A DNA stretch of 64,000 bases from NCBI GenBank assembly GCA_020726505.1, contig JAHLEZ010000002.1, forward strand, positions 372,001 through 436,000. The letters run 5' to 3'. The notes below the pieces were generated by a model. It had not been told where the DNA came from and searched no databases. It worked only from the letters and a program-made list of their open reading frames with translations. A program made the position numbers and the translations under genes. Below, piece by piece: positions 23,689-34,304 of the stretch (the first letter of the stretch is position 1; the number at the start of each line of letters is the position of its first letter). The DNA is from Leptodontidium sp. MPI-SDFR-AT-0119. Taxonomy: Eukaryota; Ascomycota; Leotiomycetes; Helotiales; Leptodontidiaceae.

Positions 23689-25379
23689 ATGTCGTACCCA
23701 ACAATCAATGGAGAGATGGATCCCAAACTCGACGATGAGTTCAAGACCGAGGAGCAGGAGAACCCGGAGTTCAACCTGGCGACAGGTCAAAATCAGCTGG
23801 AGCGGGGTCTGAAGAGTCGTCATATCCAATTTCTGGCATTAGGTACAGCAGCATTTTTGTGCACTTGAAGATCACTAGAAACTTACAATTGATAGGTGGT
23901 GCGATTGGTACTGGTCTTTTCGTTGGGTCTGGCAGCATTCTGTCAGAGACTGGACCTGCACCCCTTTTCATGGGATACCTGTCCATGATTCTTGTGGTAT
24001 GGTGTGTGATGAACGTCCTAGCAGAGATGGTCACATACCTACCGATGAAAGGAATCTCCATCCCGTACTTCGTTGAACGCTTCGTGGACCCCTCCCTCGC
24101 GTTTGCAGCCGGCTGGAATTACTGGTATGCCTATGCCATGCTGGTTGCGGCCGAGGCCAGCGCCGCTTCGATCGTCTTGGATTACTGGAATGCTCCAGTC
24201 TCTGTCGCCGTATGGATTACGATGGTCTTGGTGATCATTTTGCTCCTGAACGTCATTGCCGTGTCATTCTTCGGAGAGGCAGAGTTCTGGTTTGCCAGTA
24301 TCAAATTGATCACTATTCTGGGACTTATCATCCTCGGAGTCGTGTTGTTCTTTGGAGGTGGCCCCAATCACGATCGACTTGGATTTAGATATTGGCAAAA
24401 GCCAGGCGCCTTCGTGCCCTACATGGCACCAGGCAACACTGGAAAGTTCTTGGCATATTGGCATGCATTTGTCAAAGCTGGATTTGCATTCATCACTTCC
24501 CCGGAACTGATCGCCATCGCGGCTGGAGAGACTGTTGACCCTCGAAGAAACATCCCAAAGGCCGCTCGTCGATTCATTTGGCGATTGGCAATCTTTTACG
24601 GATGTGCGTCCTTCATTATTGGTGTCATTGTTCCCTCCGACGAAGACAGACTGCTCGGTGCAGGAAATGCGAGCGCAAGTCCATGGGTCATAGGTATTCA
24701 GAGAGCCGGAATTGGAGGACTGAACCATGCAATCAATGGAGCCGTTCTGACCTCTGCATGGTCGGCGGGAAATTCCTTCCTCTACTCAGGATCCCGAGTT
24801 CTCTACTCGATGTCTCTCAACAAACAGGCTCCAAAAATATTCAGCATTACCAACAAACGCGGTGTCCCATACGTTGCCGTCTTGTTCACATGGGCTTTCT
24901 CCCTCTTGGCCTATCTCAACGTCTCAAATACCGGAGCAACTGTGTTCAACTGGTTTGTAAACATCTCCACAATTTCCGGGTTCATCGCTTGGATCGTGGT
25001 AATGATCACCTACATACGTTTCCGCAAAGCCTTCGAGTACAATAACATGCTACACGTTTTGCCATACAGGACACCTTTCCAACCATACGCCACCTACGTT
25101 GTGCTATTCATCATCGCCCTCCTCACGCTCACCAACGGGTTCCAAGTATTTTGGCCGAACAAGTTCAACGCAGCTGACTTCCTCGCTGCATACATCACTT
25201 TGCCAATATTCTTGGTGCTCTATTTCGGCCACAAGATATATTTCCGTACTTCGTTCGCGAGAAAGATCGAGGATATTGATGTTATGACTGGGAAAAAAGA
25301 GATGGATGAATTGGCGGAGATGGAAGTGGTTCGTGTGCCTAAGAATTGGCTGCAGAAGGCCTGGTTCTGGCTCGCTTGA
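23689..25379 (+). CDS. Amino acid permease, yeast amino acid transporter family (APC superfamily)
   Basis: Exons 23689-23842 and 23896-25379 encode 545 residues. A hydrophilic N terminus of about 45 residues leads into the TM1 signature GGAIGTGLFVGSG, and about 12 membrane segments follow. The conserved loop GETVDPRRNIPKA after TM6 and the WFVNISTISGFIAW helix are typical of fungal AA_permease proteins (Gap1, PrnB and relatives). It is a plasma-membrane proton symporter for amino acids; the substrate cannot be read from sequence. The 53-bp intron splits the glycine just before TM1, a common position in this family. It stands alone between the lectins and erv1. Confidence 0.92.
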
Positions 25380-26317
25380 GCTTGAGGTTGCTGTTGGGAT
25401 AGACAGATTCTGAGATTTAGACAAATGGGGTTATGTATAGACAATTTTTTTTGCTTGACTGCCAATGATACCTTCTATCTTATCATGGGGACTGTGGCTA
25501 TTCTACTGATTTCTCATGTCTCTTGTAACATAGCATGTGGTTGGAGCTCTGCATACTAGACTAGAGGTAGACTAGCTGGTGTTGGTCTTGTTGGTTCTGT
25601 TGGTTTGCTTCAGACTTTGACCTTTGGAGCAAAAGGATCATTCTTTGAAATGAGCAGGTAGCAAGCACTTTGAACGGAAAGTTATCAGTTTCTATCGAAT
25701 TTAAGATACGATGCGTATTATGTACTGCCTCGCGCTCGCAACTTTAAGGGAGTCTCGAATCCAGGCATGAGGGCGTGGTGAGGGTATGAGTGGTAGGGTT
25801 AGGCTGCCTAGTAGATTCAGGAGGCTTGCGAGGCGTTCTTGGTGCGTGAGGTAGGGAGAATGGACCCAAGGAAAGCTCACTAAGATCGAAGATTGATGGA
25901 TCGGAGTAAGTTATCCTACCCCCCCCCCCCCCCCCCCCCCCCCGTTCTCTGTCTGACAAAGGAATTGTTCTCAAAGTTGATCTGCAACCGTCGCTGATGC
26001 AAACCTCTAGGGAATTGACGGTAGTGTTGTCGTTCGAAGGGAGGAAAAGAAACTGGAAAGGGATTTGAGCACGACTTCTCTGCTGTACTGTGCCCAGAGC
26101 AATACAGAGCTACACTTCCTTGCACCATAAAATGGAACTTGCAATGACCCATGGCCTTGAGTAGAGAAATCTTATATTTTGAGCTGAGACCTTCTCCCCT
26201 TCTCTAAACGCCGTTCATGTATGCTCATATGCCCAACCGCTATGCAAAATATATCCCACACTATTCATACAGCCCTGCCCCTCTATCGCACACCAACCCC
26301 TCCCACATCTACCAAAC
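25380..26317. other. Intergenic between convergent permease and erv1
   Basis: Two 3' ends meet here. Apart from a 25-bp C homopolymer nothing is recognised; frames across that tract are artefacts of poly-Gly or poly-Pro. Confidence 0.55.
25919..25943 (+). repeat. 25-bp poly-C homopolymer
   Basis: An uninterrupted run of C. Such runs are unstable and often miscounted during sequencing, so the length is approximate. On RNA or DNA the G-strand could form a quadruplex. Confidence 0.85.
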
Positions 26318-26901
26318 TTAGTCACATCTCCCATCCTTCCATCCCGTCCTCCACCTCTCCTCCCACTTCGAGCAATCAAACTCTTTTTTCCCAAGTTTCT
26401 TATTAACATCATTATGCGCCTCGCACATCCACTGTCCGAACTCCTCTCTACTCTCCGTCCTGACTTTATTCTTCGTCATCCAGTCCTGGAAATCCTCGGC
26501 ACAAACCCAACACGGATACAGCTTCGAGAACAAGCCTAAGAATTGGCTCACTTGTGTCTGCTCTGTCGGCGTGGGTTTCGAAGGGTATGTGGCGGCTATT
26601 GAATGGAGCAGAGTCCACGAGGACCGCCCCAGCTCTTCCACATCGGGGGGACATTCTGTTCGGGGGAGTGGTACGGTTTTGGTGAATTTTCTGGATTGAG
26701 ATGTCATGTCTTTGAGAGAATTACATGTTTTGCATCTGTTGGGCATTCAATTGGTGTTCTGTAGAAAGACATAAAGGACAATGAAGCTCACGGTTTGCCA
26801 TCTTTCCCGAGGATGATTCCCTTGGGGAACTTTCTAGCGGGCTCGGGCGCAGTTCCAGTTGTCCTGGCCTTTGAATCGTTTTCCCGAGTATCATCTGCCA
26901 T
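26318..26901 (-). CDS. erv1: Mitochondrial FAD sulfhydryl oxidase Erv1
   Basis: Minus-strand coding parts are 26901-26792 and 26735-26318, giving 175 residues. The shuttle pair C38-K-T-C41 follows the family lead-in LGKDGKP, and the intron splits the proline just before it. The catalytic core has ELGRSSW, the redox centre Y-P-C112-W-V-C115 and the structural pair C...C near the C terminus, with WMCEAHNDVNKKLGK as the FAD-binding helix. In the intermembrane space Erv1 re-oxidises Mia40 and passes electrons to cytochrome c, driving disulfide import of small Cys proteins. It is divergently arranged with hem4, only 184 bp between start codons. Confidence 0.95.
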
Positions 26902-27085
26902 TGTTGTCTTTTGCAAATCTGTACAAAGTAAAGTGCGATGTAGTTAGAGAAGAAGTCAAGTGCCCCGAAGCTGTTGATTTGTCAACGCGGTCTGCTCGGC
27001 CGCCCCTCGGCGGACGCGAAGCCTTTCACTGCGTCATTGCTTCGGCGCGACTTGCAACAAACACGAATCTCACAATGCGAAGACG
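26902..27085. promoter_or_regulatory. Bidirectional promoter of erv1 and hem4
   Basis: 184 bp between divergent start codons. A five-codon upstream frame (ATG 27075-27077, stop TGA 27087-27089) overlaps the hem4 start ATG 27086-27088 in an ATGA arrangement. Confidence 0.5.
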
Positions 27086-28068
27086 ATGAGCACCACCAAC
27101 AACGGAGCTGAAAGCTCCATCCCGATCCTACTACTGAAGACGAAATCGACGCCCAACGATGGCTACGAAGAGCGGTTTTCTGCCATGACAGATGGCCTTC
27201 AATTCGACCCCTCATTCGTCCCAGTCCTTGAGCATCAATTCCTCGATGATGGGCTCAATGTCGTGAAAGACTTGCTGCAGAGGAAGCAGATTGGGAGAGG
27301 TGCAGGCAAGAAATACGGCGGAATGATATTCACATCGCAACGTGCCGTGGAGGCATTCACAAGGCTGGTCGAGGAAGGGAAAGGTGCGAATCTAGATATC
27401 AGCAACTCCTTCGAACTTCTCTGATAATCGCGACAGGCGATGCGCAATGGCCTCATTTGCAAGATATTCCAATATACACTGTTGGTCCTGCTACCTCTCG
27501 AGCTCTACGAGCTATCCCGCAGAGTCCACCTCTCAATATATTCGGAGCTGATATGGGAAATGGGGAAGCTTTGGCACATTACATGCTTGACCACTACGGG
27601 GAATGGTATCAAGACCGAAAAGTCAAGCCACCTCTTTTGTTCCTAGTGGGTGAGCAGAGAAGGGATATCATACCAAAGACCCTGATGGACCCTACGTTAG
27701 CAGACGACCGTCGAATACAAGTCGATGAATTGGTGGTGTATGGAACAGGCGTAATGGAGTCATTCGAGCAGGACTTTACGAAGCTATTGGAAGAAACTGA
27801 AGACAGTTCCATGAGGTGGGTAGTGGTATTTTCGCCCACGGGATGCGAAGCCATGCTTCGTGGATTGGGTCGTCTTGATCCAGAAACGGGCAGAGCGAGA
27901 GCAGTGGAGCAATCGAAATCGAAGACCACATATGTTGCTACCATCGGGCCCACTACCAGAGACTTCTTGCGTAACTCTTTCGGGTACGAACCAGATGTTT
28001 GTGCTGAGAAGCCAAGTCCTGAGGGCGTGGAGACCGGCATCAGATCATTTTTGAAAATCCAATGTTAA
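27086..28068 (+). CDS. hem4: Uroporphyrinogen-III synthase
   Basis: Exons 27086-27383 and 27437-28068 encode 309 residues. The HemD fold is recognised by GGMIFTSQRAVEAF in the first half, the hinge IYTVGPATSRAL, and the second-half signatures VVVFSPTGCEAML and YVATIGPTTRDFL. The enzyme closes hydroxymethylbilane with inversion of ring D to uroporphyrinogen III, the fourth step of haem synthesis, in the cytosol. The 53-bp intron has an in-frame stop, so it must be removed. Its promoter is shared with erv1, a second gene of mitochondrial redox biology; co-expression is an inference. Confidence 0.93.
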
Positions 28069-28416
28069 AAGTGGTCAAATTTGGTTTCACATTTTCGGAA
28101 TAATTGCTTTGAGAATTTCTGGTAAGTATGATTTCTACATTCAAGTTGCATCAAATTCGAACTATTTGAATACTGCCCAGTTTAACCCCACTCACGGACT
28201 CCTCGAATACTATTTACATGATGCGTGCTGTGGGTGTGTCAGATGCTTTACCCGGAGTCCAATTGCAGTCCAATGTCCCTTTTGCCGTTGCTCCTTCTTT
28301 CTCCATACTGCCAAGTTACCTACGGCCGGCTAATCACTCGATCATGGAAAGATGTATGTGTCAAGTTCTATTCTTGAAGATATGCCGAATGCTACATCAC
28401 GGTTTCTGATTATTAC
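28069..28416. other. Short intergenic stretch
   Basis: Holds the hem4 3' end and the leader of the next gene; nothing else seen. Confidence 0.5.
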
Positions 28417-30876
28417 ATGATTTTGACCCAAATGACGCTCGTGGAAGCAGGGGAGAATAACTCATATGAGCTATCGCCAGACCAGCACAGACATATCTAT
28501 GAGGCATCCTCCAACGGCCAGGGTGGCATTGCGATGCAAAAGCAATCTGAGGATGATCTGCTCGCTGTCCATTATAAGAACATTGACCTCTCAAAGAAAT
28601 CCAAGCATGCAATGAGAGAATTTGTTCTCCCAGTCGCCTATGCCCCTTCAAGCTTGTCTTTAGATGAACTCCAGAAGGTACCTGTTTCCAGTTGTAAACA
28701 GCTTCGAACACAGTTAATGGAATGTAGATCTCATTAAAAGACTTGAAGCTCGAAACTCATCATCGGGGTGGCTTCATCACAGGGAGGACAATCGTCCATC
28801 CCTATCAATGTTCAGAGATCATTACGATTATCAAAGGAGATGGCGGTGATATTGTCACCCTGATTCTGGGGTTCGAAGACGACTTGTATTCAGGCAACAC
28901 GTATTCCCTGCCTATAAACAGTACAGTGGCTATCAAGGAACCTTACTGCAAGTATAACGGTGATGGAGACTTTGTCATTCGTGTTGATCACCCCTCTGAT
29001 ATCGCCGTCCTGAGGGGTGATGATCCTACTGTATCGATGATTATGCAATTTGCTTCAGGAAGCATTGAGATAACTCCTACTCAGTGGCGGAATGCTGGAG
29101 ATAAAGCGTACTTGGAGAAGGAGTACTCCTCAGCAATTGAATGGTAAGGCTCCAATTCCTTGTTACGGCCTCAACACCACCAGCTAAATTCTTCAGCTAC
29201 ACCCAAGCGCTCGACAACGCACCCATAGGCGACATTTTATTCGTCTAGGACACGTATCGGAAGCGTTCCTTCGCAAACCTCACTGCTAAGTCATACATGC
29301 CCGCAAAAGGAGATGCGCTCGCCTCACTTTCAGGAAATATCCTTGATGTACGAGCGTATCACAGTGCCGGACTCGCCGCCTACTCATTAAGCCTCTACTC
29401 AGAAAGCAAACATACTTCGAACGAGCCTTCAACTTGCGCCTTATGATGTCAAAAGCCGGAAGGAGCTCCTCCGGGCCGAAACGAGGATCCACGAGCAAGA
29501 AGATGGAGTTTATGATTTTGCTTCAATGGTCCAGTCAGTCTCTAGCGGTATCATCCACCTCAATCACGCCACGTACAGCAACTCCGTCGAAATCCGATCC
29601 GCAGCAGGCCGTGGGCGGGGATTATTCTCAACGGCGTTCATCAAAGCGGGGAGTTTGGTGCTGTGTGAAAATGCGTTTTGCTTGCCTGATATGTATTGTG
29701 AGGATAAGCCGAAGGATGTGATATTGTATAACTTCAATTCGAGTTCGAGGACACAAAGACCGGCACAGGCGGCGCTCTTTTTACAGTTGAGACAGAAGCT
29801 TTACGGGGATCTTGGGGGTGGTGAGAATGAGAGGTTTTGGGATTTAGATGCGGGCGGTTATGTAAGGTCTGGGAAGGAAGGGGTTGTTGTGGATGGTGTG
29901 CCTGTTGTTGATTCGTATGTCTGATCTGATATCTCACTGTCCTCAGTATCAGTACTTTAAATTTTCCGACTTGAACTAATCACTTTGCAGGTTCCTGATC
30001 GAAGCTATCCGTCTCAAAAACTGCTTCAGCTGTCCTCGTCTCTCACTGGACCTCTTACAAGCACACCTGTCAACCCAACCCTCAGCACCTACCCTCCTCT
30101 CCACCGGCCTCTGGATAAAAGCATCCTACATCAACCATTCCTGCCTCCCAAACCTCACCCGCGCCTTCATAGGCGACATGATGCTCATTCACGCCAACAG
30201 CGACATCCCTCCCAACACCGAACTCACACAGCAATACCTCGCACCCGAAGCCCATTTCCTCACTCGCCGCAAGGAGTTACCTCTCCACTGGGACTTCGCA
30301 TGTGACTGTCCTCTCTGTTCCACAGAAGGCAAATCGCCAGATGAGATGCATCAGCAACGTCGCGACCTCGTCACCAAAATCAAAGACCAGGCCCTAAAAG
30401 CCCAGAGTCAACATACTAGCCACCATATGATTCCAAACGGCACGATCAAGACCATCGAGCGTCTGACGCGCAAACTTGAGGAGTTGCATGAGTCGGATGT
30501 CTACGCGGATTTGCCAAGATTGTTGCTGGTGCATCCTAGTATCTGGCTTACGGACGCTCACCACTCGAGGGGGAATCATGCGAAGGTTGTTACGTACGCG
30601 TTGGAGATACTGAGGAATTTTGGGTTTGTGGACCCTGTTAAGGAGGGGAAGTTGTGTTTGGCTGGGCCTGGGAGGGGGATTACGAATTGTGAGAGTTTTA
30701 GTGCGCTGAGGGTTGCCGCGGAGGCTTACAAGGCGTTGGGGAATAGAGAGTTGGCGGAGCAGTGTGAGGAAGCGGCGAGGGGGATGTTCGTTGCGCTTAC
30801 GGGGAGTGAGGTTGGTATTGATTATGTTTTTGGTGGAGATAGGTCAGAAGAGATGCGAAATACCGCAATTCTTTAA
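28417..30876 (+). pseudogene. TPR-SET domain protein, disrupted by one stop and two frameshifts
   Basis: Exons 28417-28677, 28728-29143, 29197 onward and 29991-30876 join in frame at the introns. Exon 3 carries a TPR (start CYTQALDNAPIGDIL) and is broken three times: stop TAG at 29246-29248, a lost base at about 29405-29411 and another at about 29434-29436. After the last break the frame is open again through KSRKELLRAE, then the SET domain: RSAAGRGRGLFST, LCENAF, INHSCLPN, ELTQQY and the post-SET Cys cluster CDCPLC. The intron 29915-29990 is clean. Proteins of this fungal family are putative lysine methyltransferases. Three lesions within 190 bp in an otherwise intact gene suggest a young pseudogene, or local sequencing errors. 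A split annotation would show only its halves. Confidence 0.75.
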
Positions 30877-31541
30877 GTAGGTTCTTTCTTAAGAGGAAAT
30901 TATCTGAGTGCTTCAGTTCTGCAGGTCTATGACATCTTCGTTTGTAATCTTGGAAATGTGTTGCACACTGGTTTGTTTGTCACGGGGCTCGCTTAACCCT
31001 GCTCAAAACAACTCAACGGGCAAGGGAACGGCCCCTTTTCATAAAATCTCATCGGGAGCCATCCAGTCAAGCAAAAAATCAAAACAAAATTGACCATGTT
31101 GGTCTGGCCCTCCTGGAGCCAGGTAACAATTGGAGTTATTGTTTGGGTCATTGACTTCAATAGGATTTAAACCTATATCTCACAACAGTCAGCCAGATGA
31201 AGTGAGGGTTGTGCTGTCCAAAATGTCACTTTTGATTTATTTGATACTTGAAGTTATTTATTTATTAAAGTTTTTAAGCTGACTGGAAGTGAATTGTAGT
31301 TAATACCTAGCTGGGTGAGGCAGCCGCCAGCAACATTTTCCCACAAAGGTACTCAAGTAAGCAACCAGGCAAAGAACAAAGACTCAAGGAGAGGAGGTAT
31401 AAACAAGCGAGATGAAATGAACAATGAATAAAGAAACTTGGAGCAAAAATTGAAATCTTGAAATACAAAAATAAATTGGACCCTGCCGGACAAGTCATCA
31501 CACCCAAAGGAATGCAACGACTTGCCCAGCTCGGGTCGTGG
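30877..31541. other. Intergenic, nothing recognised
   Basis: No supported gene. AT content rises from about 31.1 kb, marking the start of the accessory region. Confidence 0.5.
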
Positions 31542-31619
31542 GACCTCATTAGAATTCGAACCTAACTTTCACAGCGCTCCAATTAAATGCTGTGTGTGCG
31601 ACCATTACACCATGAAGTC
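31542..31619 (-). tRNA. tRNA-like gene 1, anticodon unclear
   Basis: Acceptor GACTTCA pairs with TGAGGTC over seven positions. The D arm is GTG/CAC, the T arm TTAGG/TCTAA with loop TTCGAAT, and both internal promoter boxes are present (TGGTGTAATGG, GGTTCGAATTC). The anticodon stem is six pairs, CACAGC/GCTGTG, around a 13-nt loop, that is 7 nt plus about 6-8 nt of insert. In the regular register position 33 is A instead of the invariant U. The D arm resembles glutamine tRNA. No T-run is seen close downstream, so it may be a remnant. Confidence 0.45.
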
Positions 31620-31788
31620 TTTTCGAAGTTAATTGATGAAAGAGAGTGATTATTTAGATCCATGGAATGAGTAAATAAATGGCACAATAAAGTATAGCCT
31701 ATGCCTGATAAGGAACGAAAAGTAAAATGGTGAGTTTAACACTAATTACACAATAAAGTATAAGGGGTACTCAGGCATCAAACACACT

Positions 31789-32007
31789 TTACTTTCGTTT
31801 CTCGTTTGGGTTCTGAGGGCCGATGTATCGTTTCTCACCTAGTCTTATCACCCGATGGCCGCACTCTGGGCAAATTCCCTCTCCTTCTCTCAAGTCCGTG
31901 GTGCCCTTCCAGCCGCATTGCGTGCATTCGGCCGTCCAACCATAATTTTTAGGATTATCATGGGGATTAGTCCGTTTTGGGGGCTGTCTCTTGCTGCTGC
32001 TACTCAT
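31789..32007 (-). CDS. Small Rpb12-like zinc-ribbon protein
   Basis: A single exon encodes 72 residues from the ATG at 32007; an in-frame ATG 60 bp upstream is possible but poorly placed. The core is C-x2-C-G-x15-C-x2-C-G-H-R-V-I, the zinc-ribbon pattern of the RNA polymerase subunit Rpb12/RPC10 and of RpoP, including the CGHRV turn. The true Rpb12 of fungi has a different N terminus and a conserved C-terminal basic tail, so this is more likely a diverged paralogue or an unrelated ribbon than the housekeeping subunit. It lies between tRNA-like genes and next to an AT-rich inverted repeat. Function unknown. Confidence 0.6.
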   Translation of the reverse strand: MSSSSKRQPPKRTNPHDNPKNYGWTAECTQCGWKGTTDLREGEGICPECGHRVIRLGEKRYIGPQNPNEKRK

Positions 32008-32179
32008 CTTGATTAATTGATTGATTGATTGATTAGGCTTCGACGACGTGGTTCGATATAAGCCCAAAGTGGATATGGGTGTGGTGGATGTATGGATATG
32101 TGTGTTTGATGAGCAATTTCCTGATATTTATGGCTACCTCCATTGTCTCATATACCTTCCGCACAACGCCTGTTTCTTA

Positions 32180-32465
32180 TTGATACTATGGAGTTGAACA
32201 CTTAATCACCATTTAATAAGAGAGGTAGTACAACGTAAGGTACGAAGGGAACTCTAGCTTTGAGAAATCACGAATTGATTAATTCTTAAGATATTACATG
32301 TTTAAAAAGTACAAATTATTAAAAGAAACGAAGAAAGAAATATTTATTAAATAAACTATAGGATATTCTACGTGCCGCTTTAAAGGATATAAGTGTTAAC
32401 TCCTTATATGTCGCTCGGTCAAGTGACAAAGAAACAGCTAAGGGTCCTACCCACCACAATACCCT
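32180..32465 (-). repeat. Left copy of an inverted AT-rich repeat
   Basis: Read on the minus strand it aligns with 41082-41375. The best blocks are GTATTGTGGTGGGTAGGAC against GTACTGTGGTGGGTAGGAC at one end and AATTCGTGATTTC...CTACCTCTCTT against AATTCGTATTTCC...CTACTTCTCTT near the other. Many differences are C/T or G/A, as RIP would leave. No coding capacity. Confidence 0.6.
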
Positions 32466-32736
32466 GTTTCGTACTCGACAAAAGTTGAATATATTACTTG
32501 AAACTAATTTGAGTTAATATTGTTTTTCAAAATTGAAAAGTGCGAAACACTTCAAAAGGAGAAAAGGGGATGGGTGGGTGGGCTGAGCTAAGTTGACTTT
32601 GTCAGGTACACTTAAAAGCAAGCCCTTCAATGATTGTGTTGACCTTCTCAATAGCAAAAGATTACTCAAAATGAAAACATTTGACTTAGCAGCAAAAACA
32701 AATAGGATCCAGTACCTCTGTAGTGATATGGAAATG
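32466..32736. other. Intergenic, nothing recognised
   Basis: AT-rich spacer between the inverted repeat and tRNA-like gene 2, with no supported gene. Confidence 0.45.
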
Positions 32737-32814
32737 GACTCCATTAGGAATCGAACCTAAATCTCACAGCGTGATTCTTTTAGCTATGCGTGCTACCAAT
32801 TGCACCATGAAGTC
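32737..32814 (-). tRNA. tRNA-like gene 2, anticodon unclear
   Basis: Acceptor GACTTCA pairs with TGGAGTC. The D arm GTGC/GCAC is perfect. The T arm is TTAGG/CCTAA with loop TTCGATT, and the B-box GGTTCGATTCC is perfect. The anticodon stem CATAGC/GCTGTG encloses a 12-nt loop; in the standard register C32-U33 precede AAA and the rest would be a roughly 7-nt intron. A T-run follows about 40 nt downstream. It shares the six-pair CAYAGC/GCTGTG stem with the two neighbouring tRNA-like genes. Confidence 0.5.
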
Positions 32815-33155
32815 TGTGTTTATGTTGTTTGATAAGAGGGGTTGGTTATTTGGGTAGATAGAGGGGATATTGATGTGTTTCTTTTGGTTTGAGAGGACAG
32901 AGGGGTGAATTGTGTTGATTTGGAAGCGAGGGTGAAGGAGAGGCTTGGCGGCATCGGGTTTGAATAAGAACGGGTCGGAGAAGTCAAGAAAAGTTTAAAA
33001 ATATAAGTTTAAAAAACTCCCCTTGCAAAGTATAAGGATATCTCATTCCGTAAATTCTAGCGATTCGAACTCCAAAAGAGGATTCGGAGTAACCTACGTG
33101 GTTCAGTAGACTTCAACATCTCCTACCTCGATGCAAAAATAAAGATAGTCACAAG

Positions 33156-33234
33156 GGCTTGAACGAGGATCGAACTCGTGTCTCACAGCGCTTAAAATTC
33201 AATGCTGTGCGTAATCCCATTATACCATCAAGCC
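33156..33234 (-). tRNA. tRNA-like gene 3, anticodon unclear
   Basis: Acceptor GGCTTGA pairs perfectly with TCAAGCC, a compensated change relative to the two neighbours. The D arm is GTA/TAC and the T arm ACGAG/CTCGT (perfect) with loop TTCGATC. The anticodon stem CACAGC/GCTGTG encloses a 14-nt loop. In the regular register the bases at 34-36 are TTG (glutamine, matching the Gln-like D arm), but base 33 is A. A T-run terminator lies about 15-25 nt downstream on the minus strand. Confidence 0.5.
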
Positions 33235-34304
33235 TTTCCTTGTATTCTCTGTTGGAGGTTCTGCCTATTTCGAGTTTTATTGTTTGGTGGAAACGGGCGT
33301 GGGTAGGCAGCAGTGAGACTGCAGGGGGCGGGGTACTTTGTACAAACGAAACTCTTGGCATCTATCGTATCCGAACTATGGAAATGGGGAATGATAGGAT
33401 GAGGTTTACGATAAGTTGGATGGGGATGAAACATATCACTTGGCTGGCTACTTGGCTGCTTTTCTGAGGGAGGTTAAATTTGCCATTATTTGGACGGCTT
33501 CAATTGGGGTTGGGGATCTTGGCTAATTATGTACCGAATAATAACTCGAAGAAAGGAGGGGAAGTGGAGGCGCTCAACTACAAACCTTAAAGTGCTTATC
33601 AGGTTTATCGCATTTGAACTCAATACGACTTTGGCGAGGTTTGTTGCATGTCGCAGGTCGACGTTCTTGTTGATTTCATCACCTTCCCCCCACACCCCCT
33701 CCCCTCTCCCGCCCAGTCTCGCTTATCAAAGTGGACCTCTTGCGACCTTTTGAGGGATCTCAACGACCTAAAACGACCTGTACAGCCAATCTCGAACAAT
33801 ACAGAGCGGGCCAATTAACTTCTCGAGAGATGAAACACTTCGATTCTATTCGAACACAAAAGGACGAATGGGAGATGTCTCGAAAAGCCATCAATCGTTG
33901 ACAGGACGCCGAGGCGGAGCAGTTCCGCTGCGGCGTCCTATTGCACTGCCGGAGCCCATCCACGAAGTTTAACAAGCGGGAAGTCCAGTCAACTGGTAGA
34001 CTAAGGGAGGCAAGCTGTTGGAAGGGAAGTGCCAGCGATTATGCGTGCCTTATCTAAAAGTCTGGTTGGCTGGTACTTACCGTGAGGTCGGATGTTGAGG
34101 CTGGCTGAGGCATGTCAATTCCGCAGCCTCTTGTACAGCTGTACGACATGTTGTTGCGGAGTATAGATAGGGAAGGTAGGTGGGCTGAGAGGGGAGGATA
34201 ACTTGGTCTGAGGTTCTTTTCCAAGAGACTCTTCTTTTTAACTTACTTCTCTTACATCTCCTACATCGACACAAAGGAGAGATATTGAAATCCAAACCGC
34301 AAAG
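33235..34304. other. Intergenic with a nested palindrome upstream of the dehydratase gene
   Basis: No gene recognised. At 33903-33939 AGGACGCCG pairs with CGGCGTCCT around an inner GCGGA/TCCGC pair, a 37-nt hairpin that also contains CGG-N7-CCG (33915-33927), a layout used by Zn2Cys6 dimers. Confidence 0.5.

Noticed and set aside
31542..31619. Ochre suppressor tRNA (anticodon TTA)
   Set aside because: TTA appears only if the anticodon arm is shifted by one position; in the regular register it is not the anticodon, and the loop is too irregular to decide.
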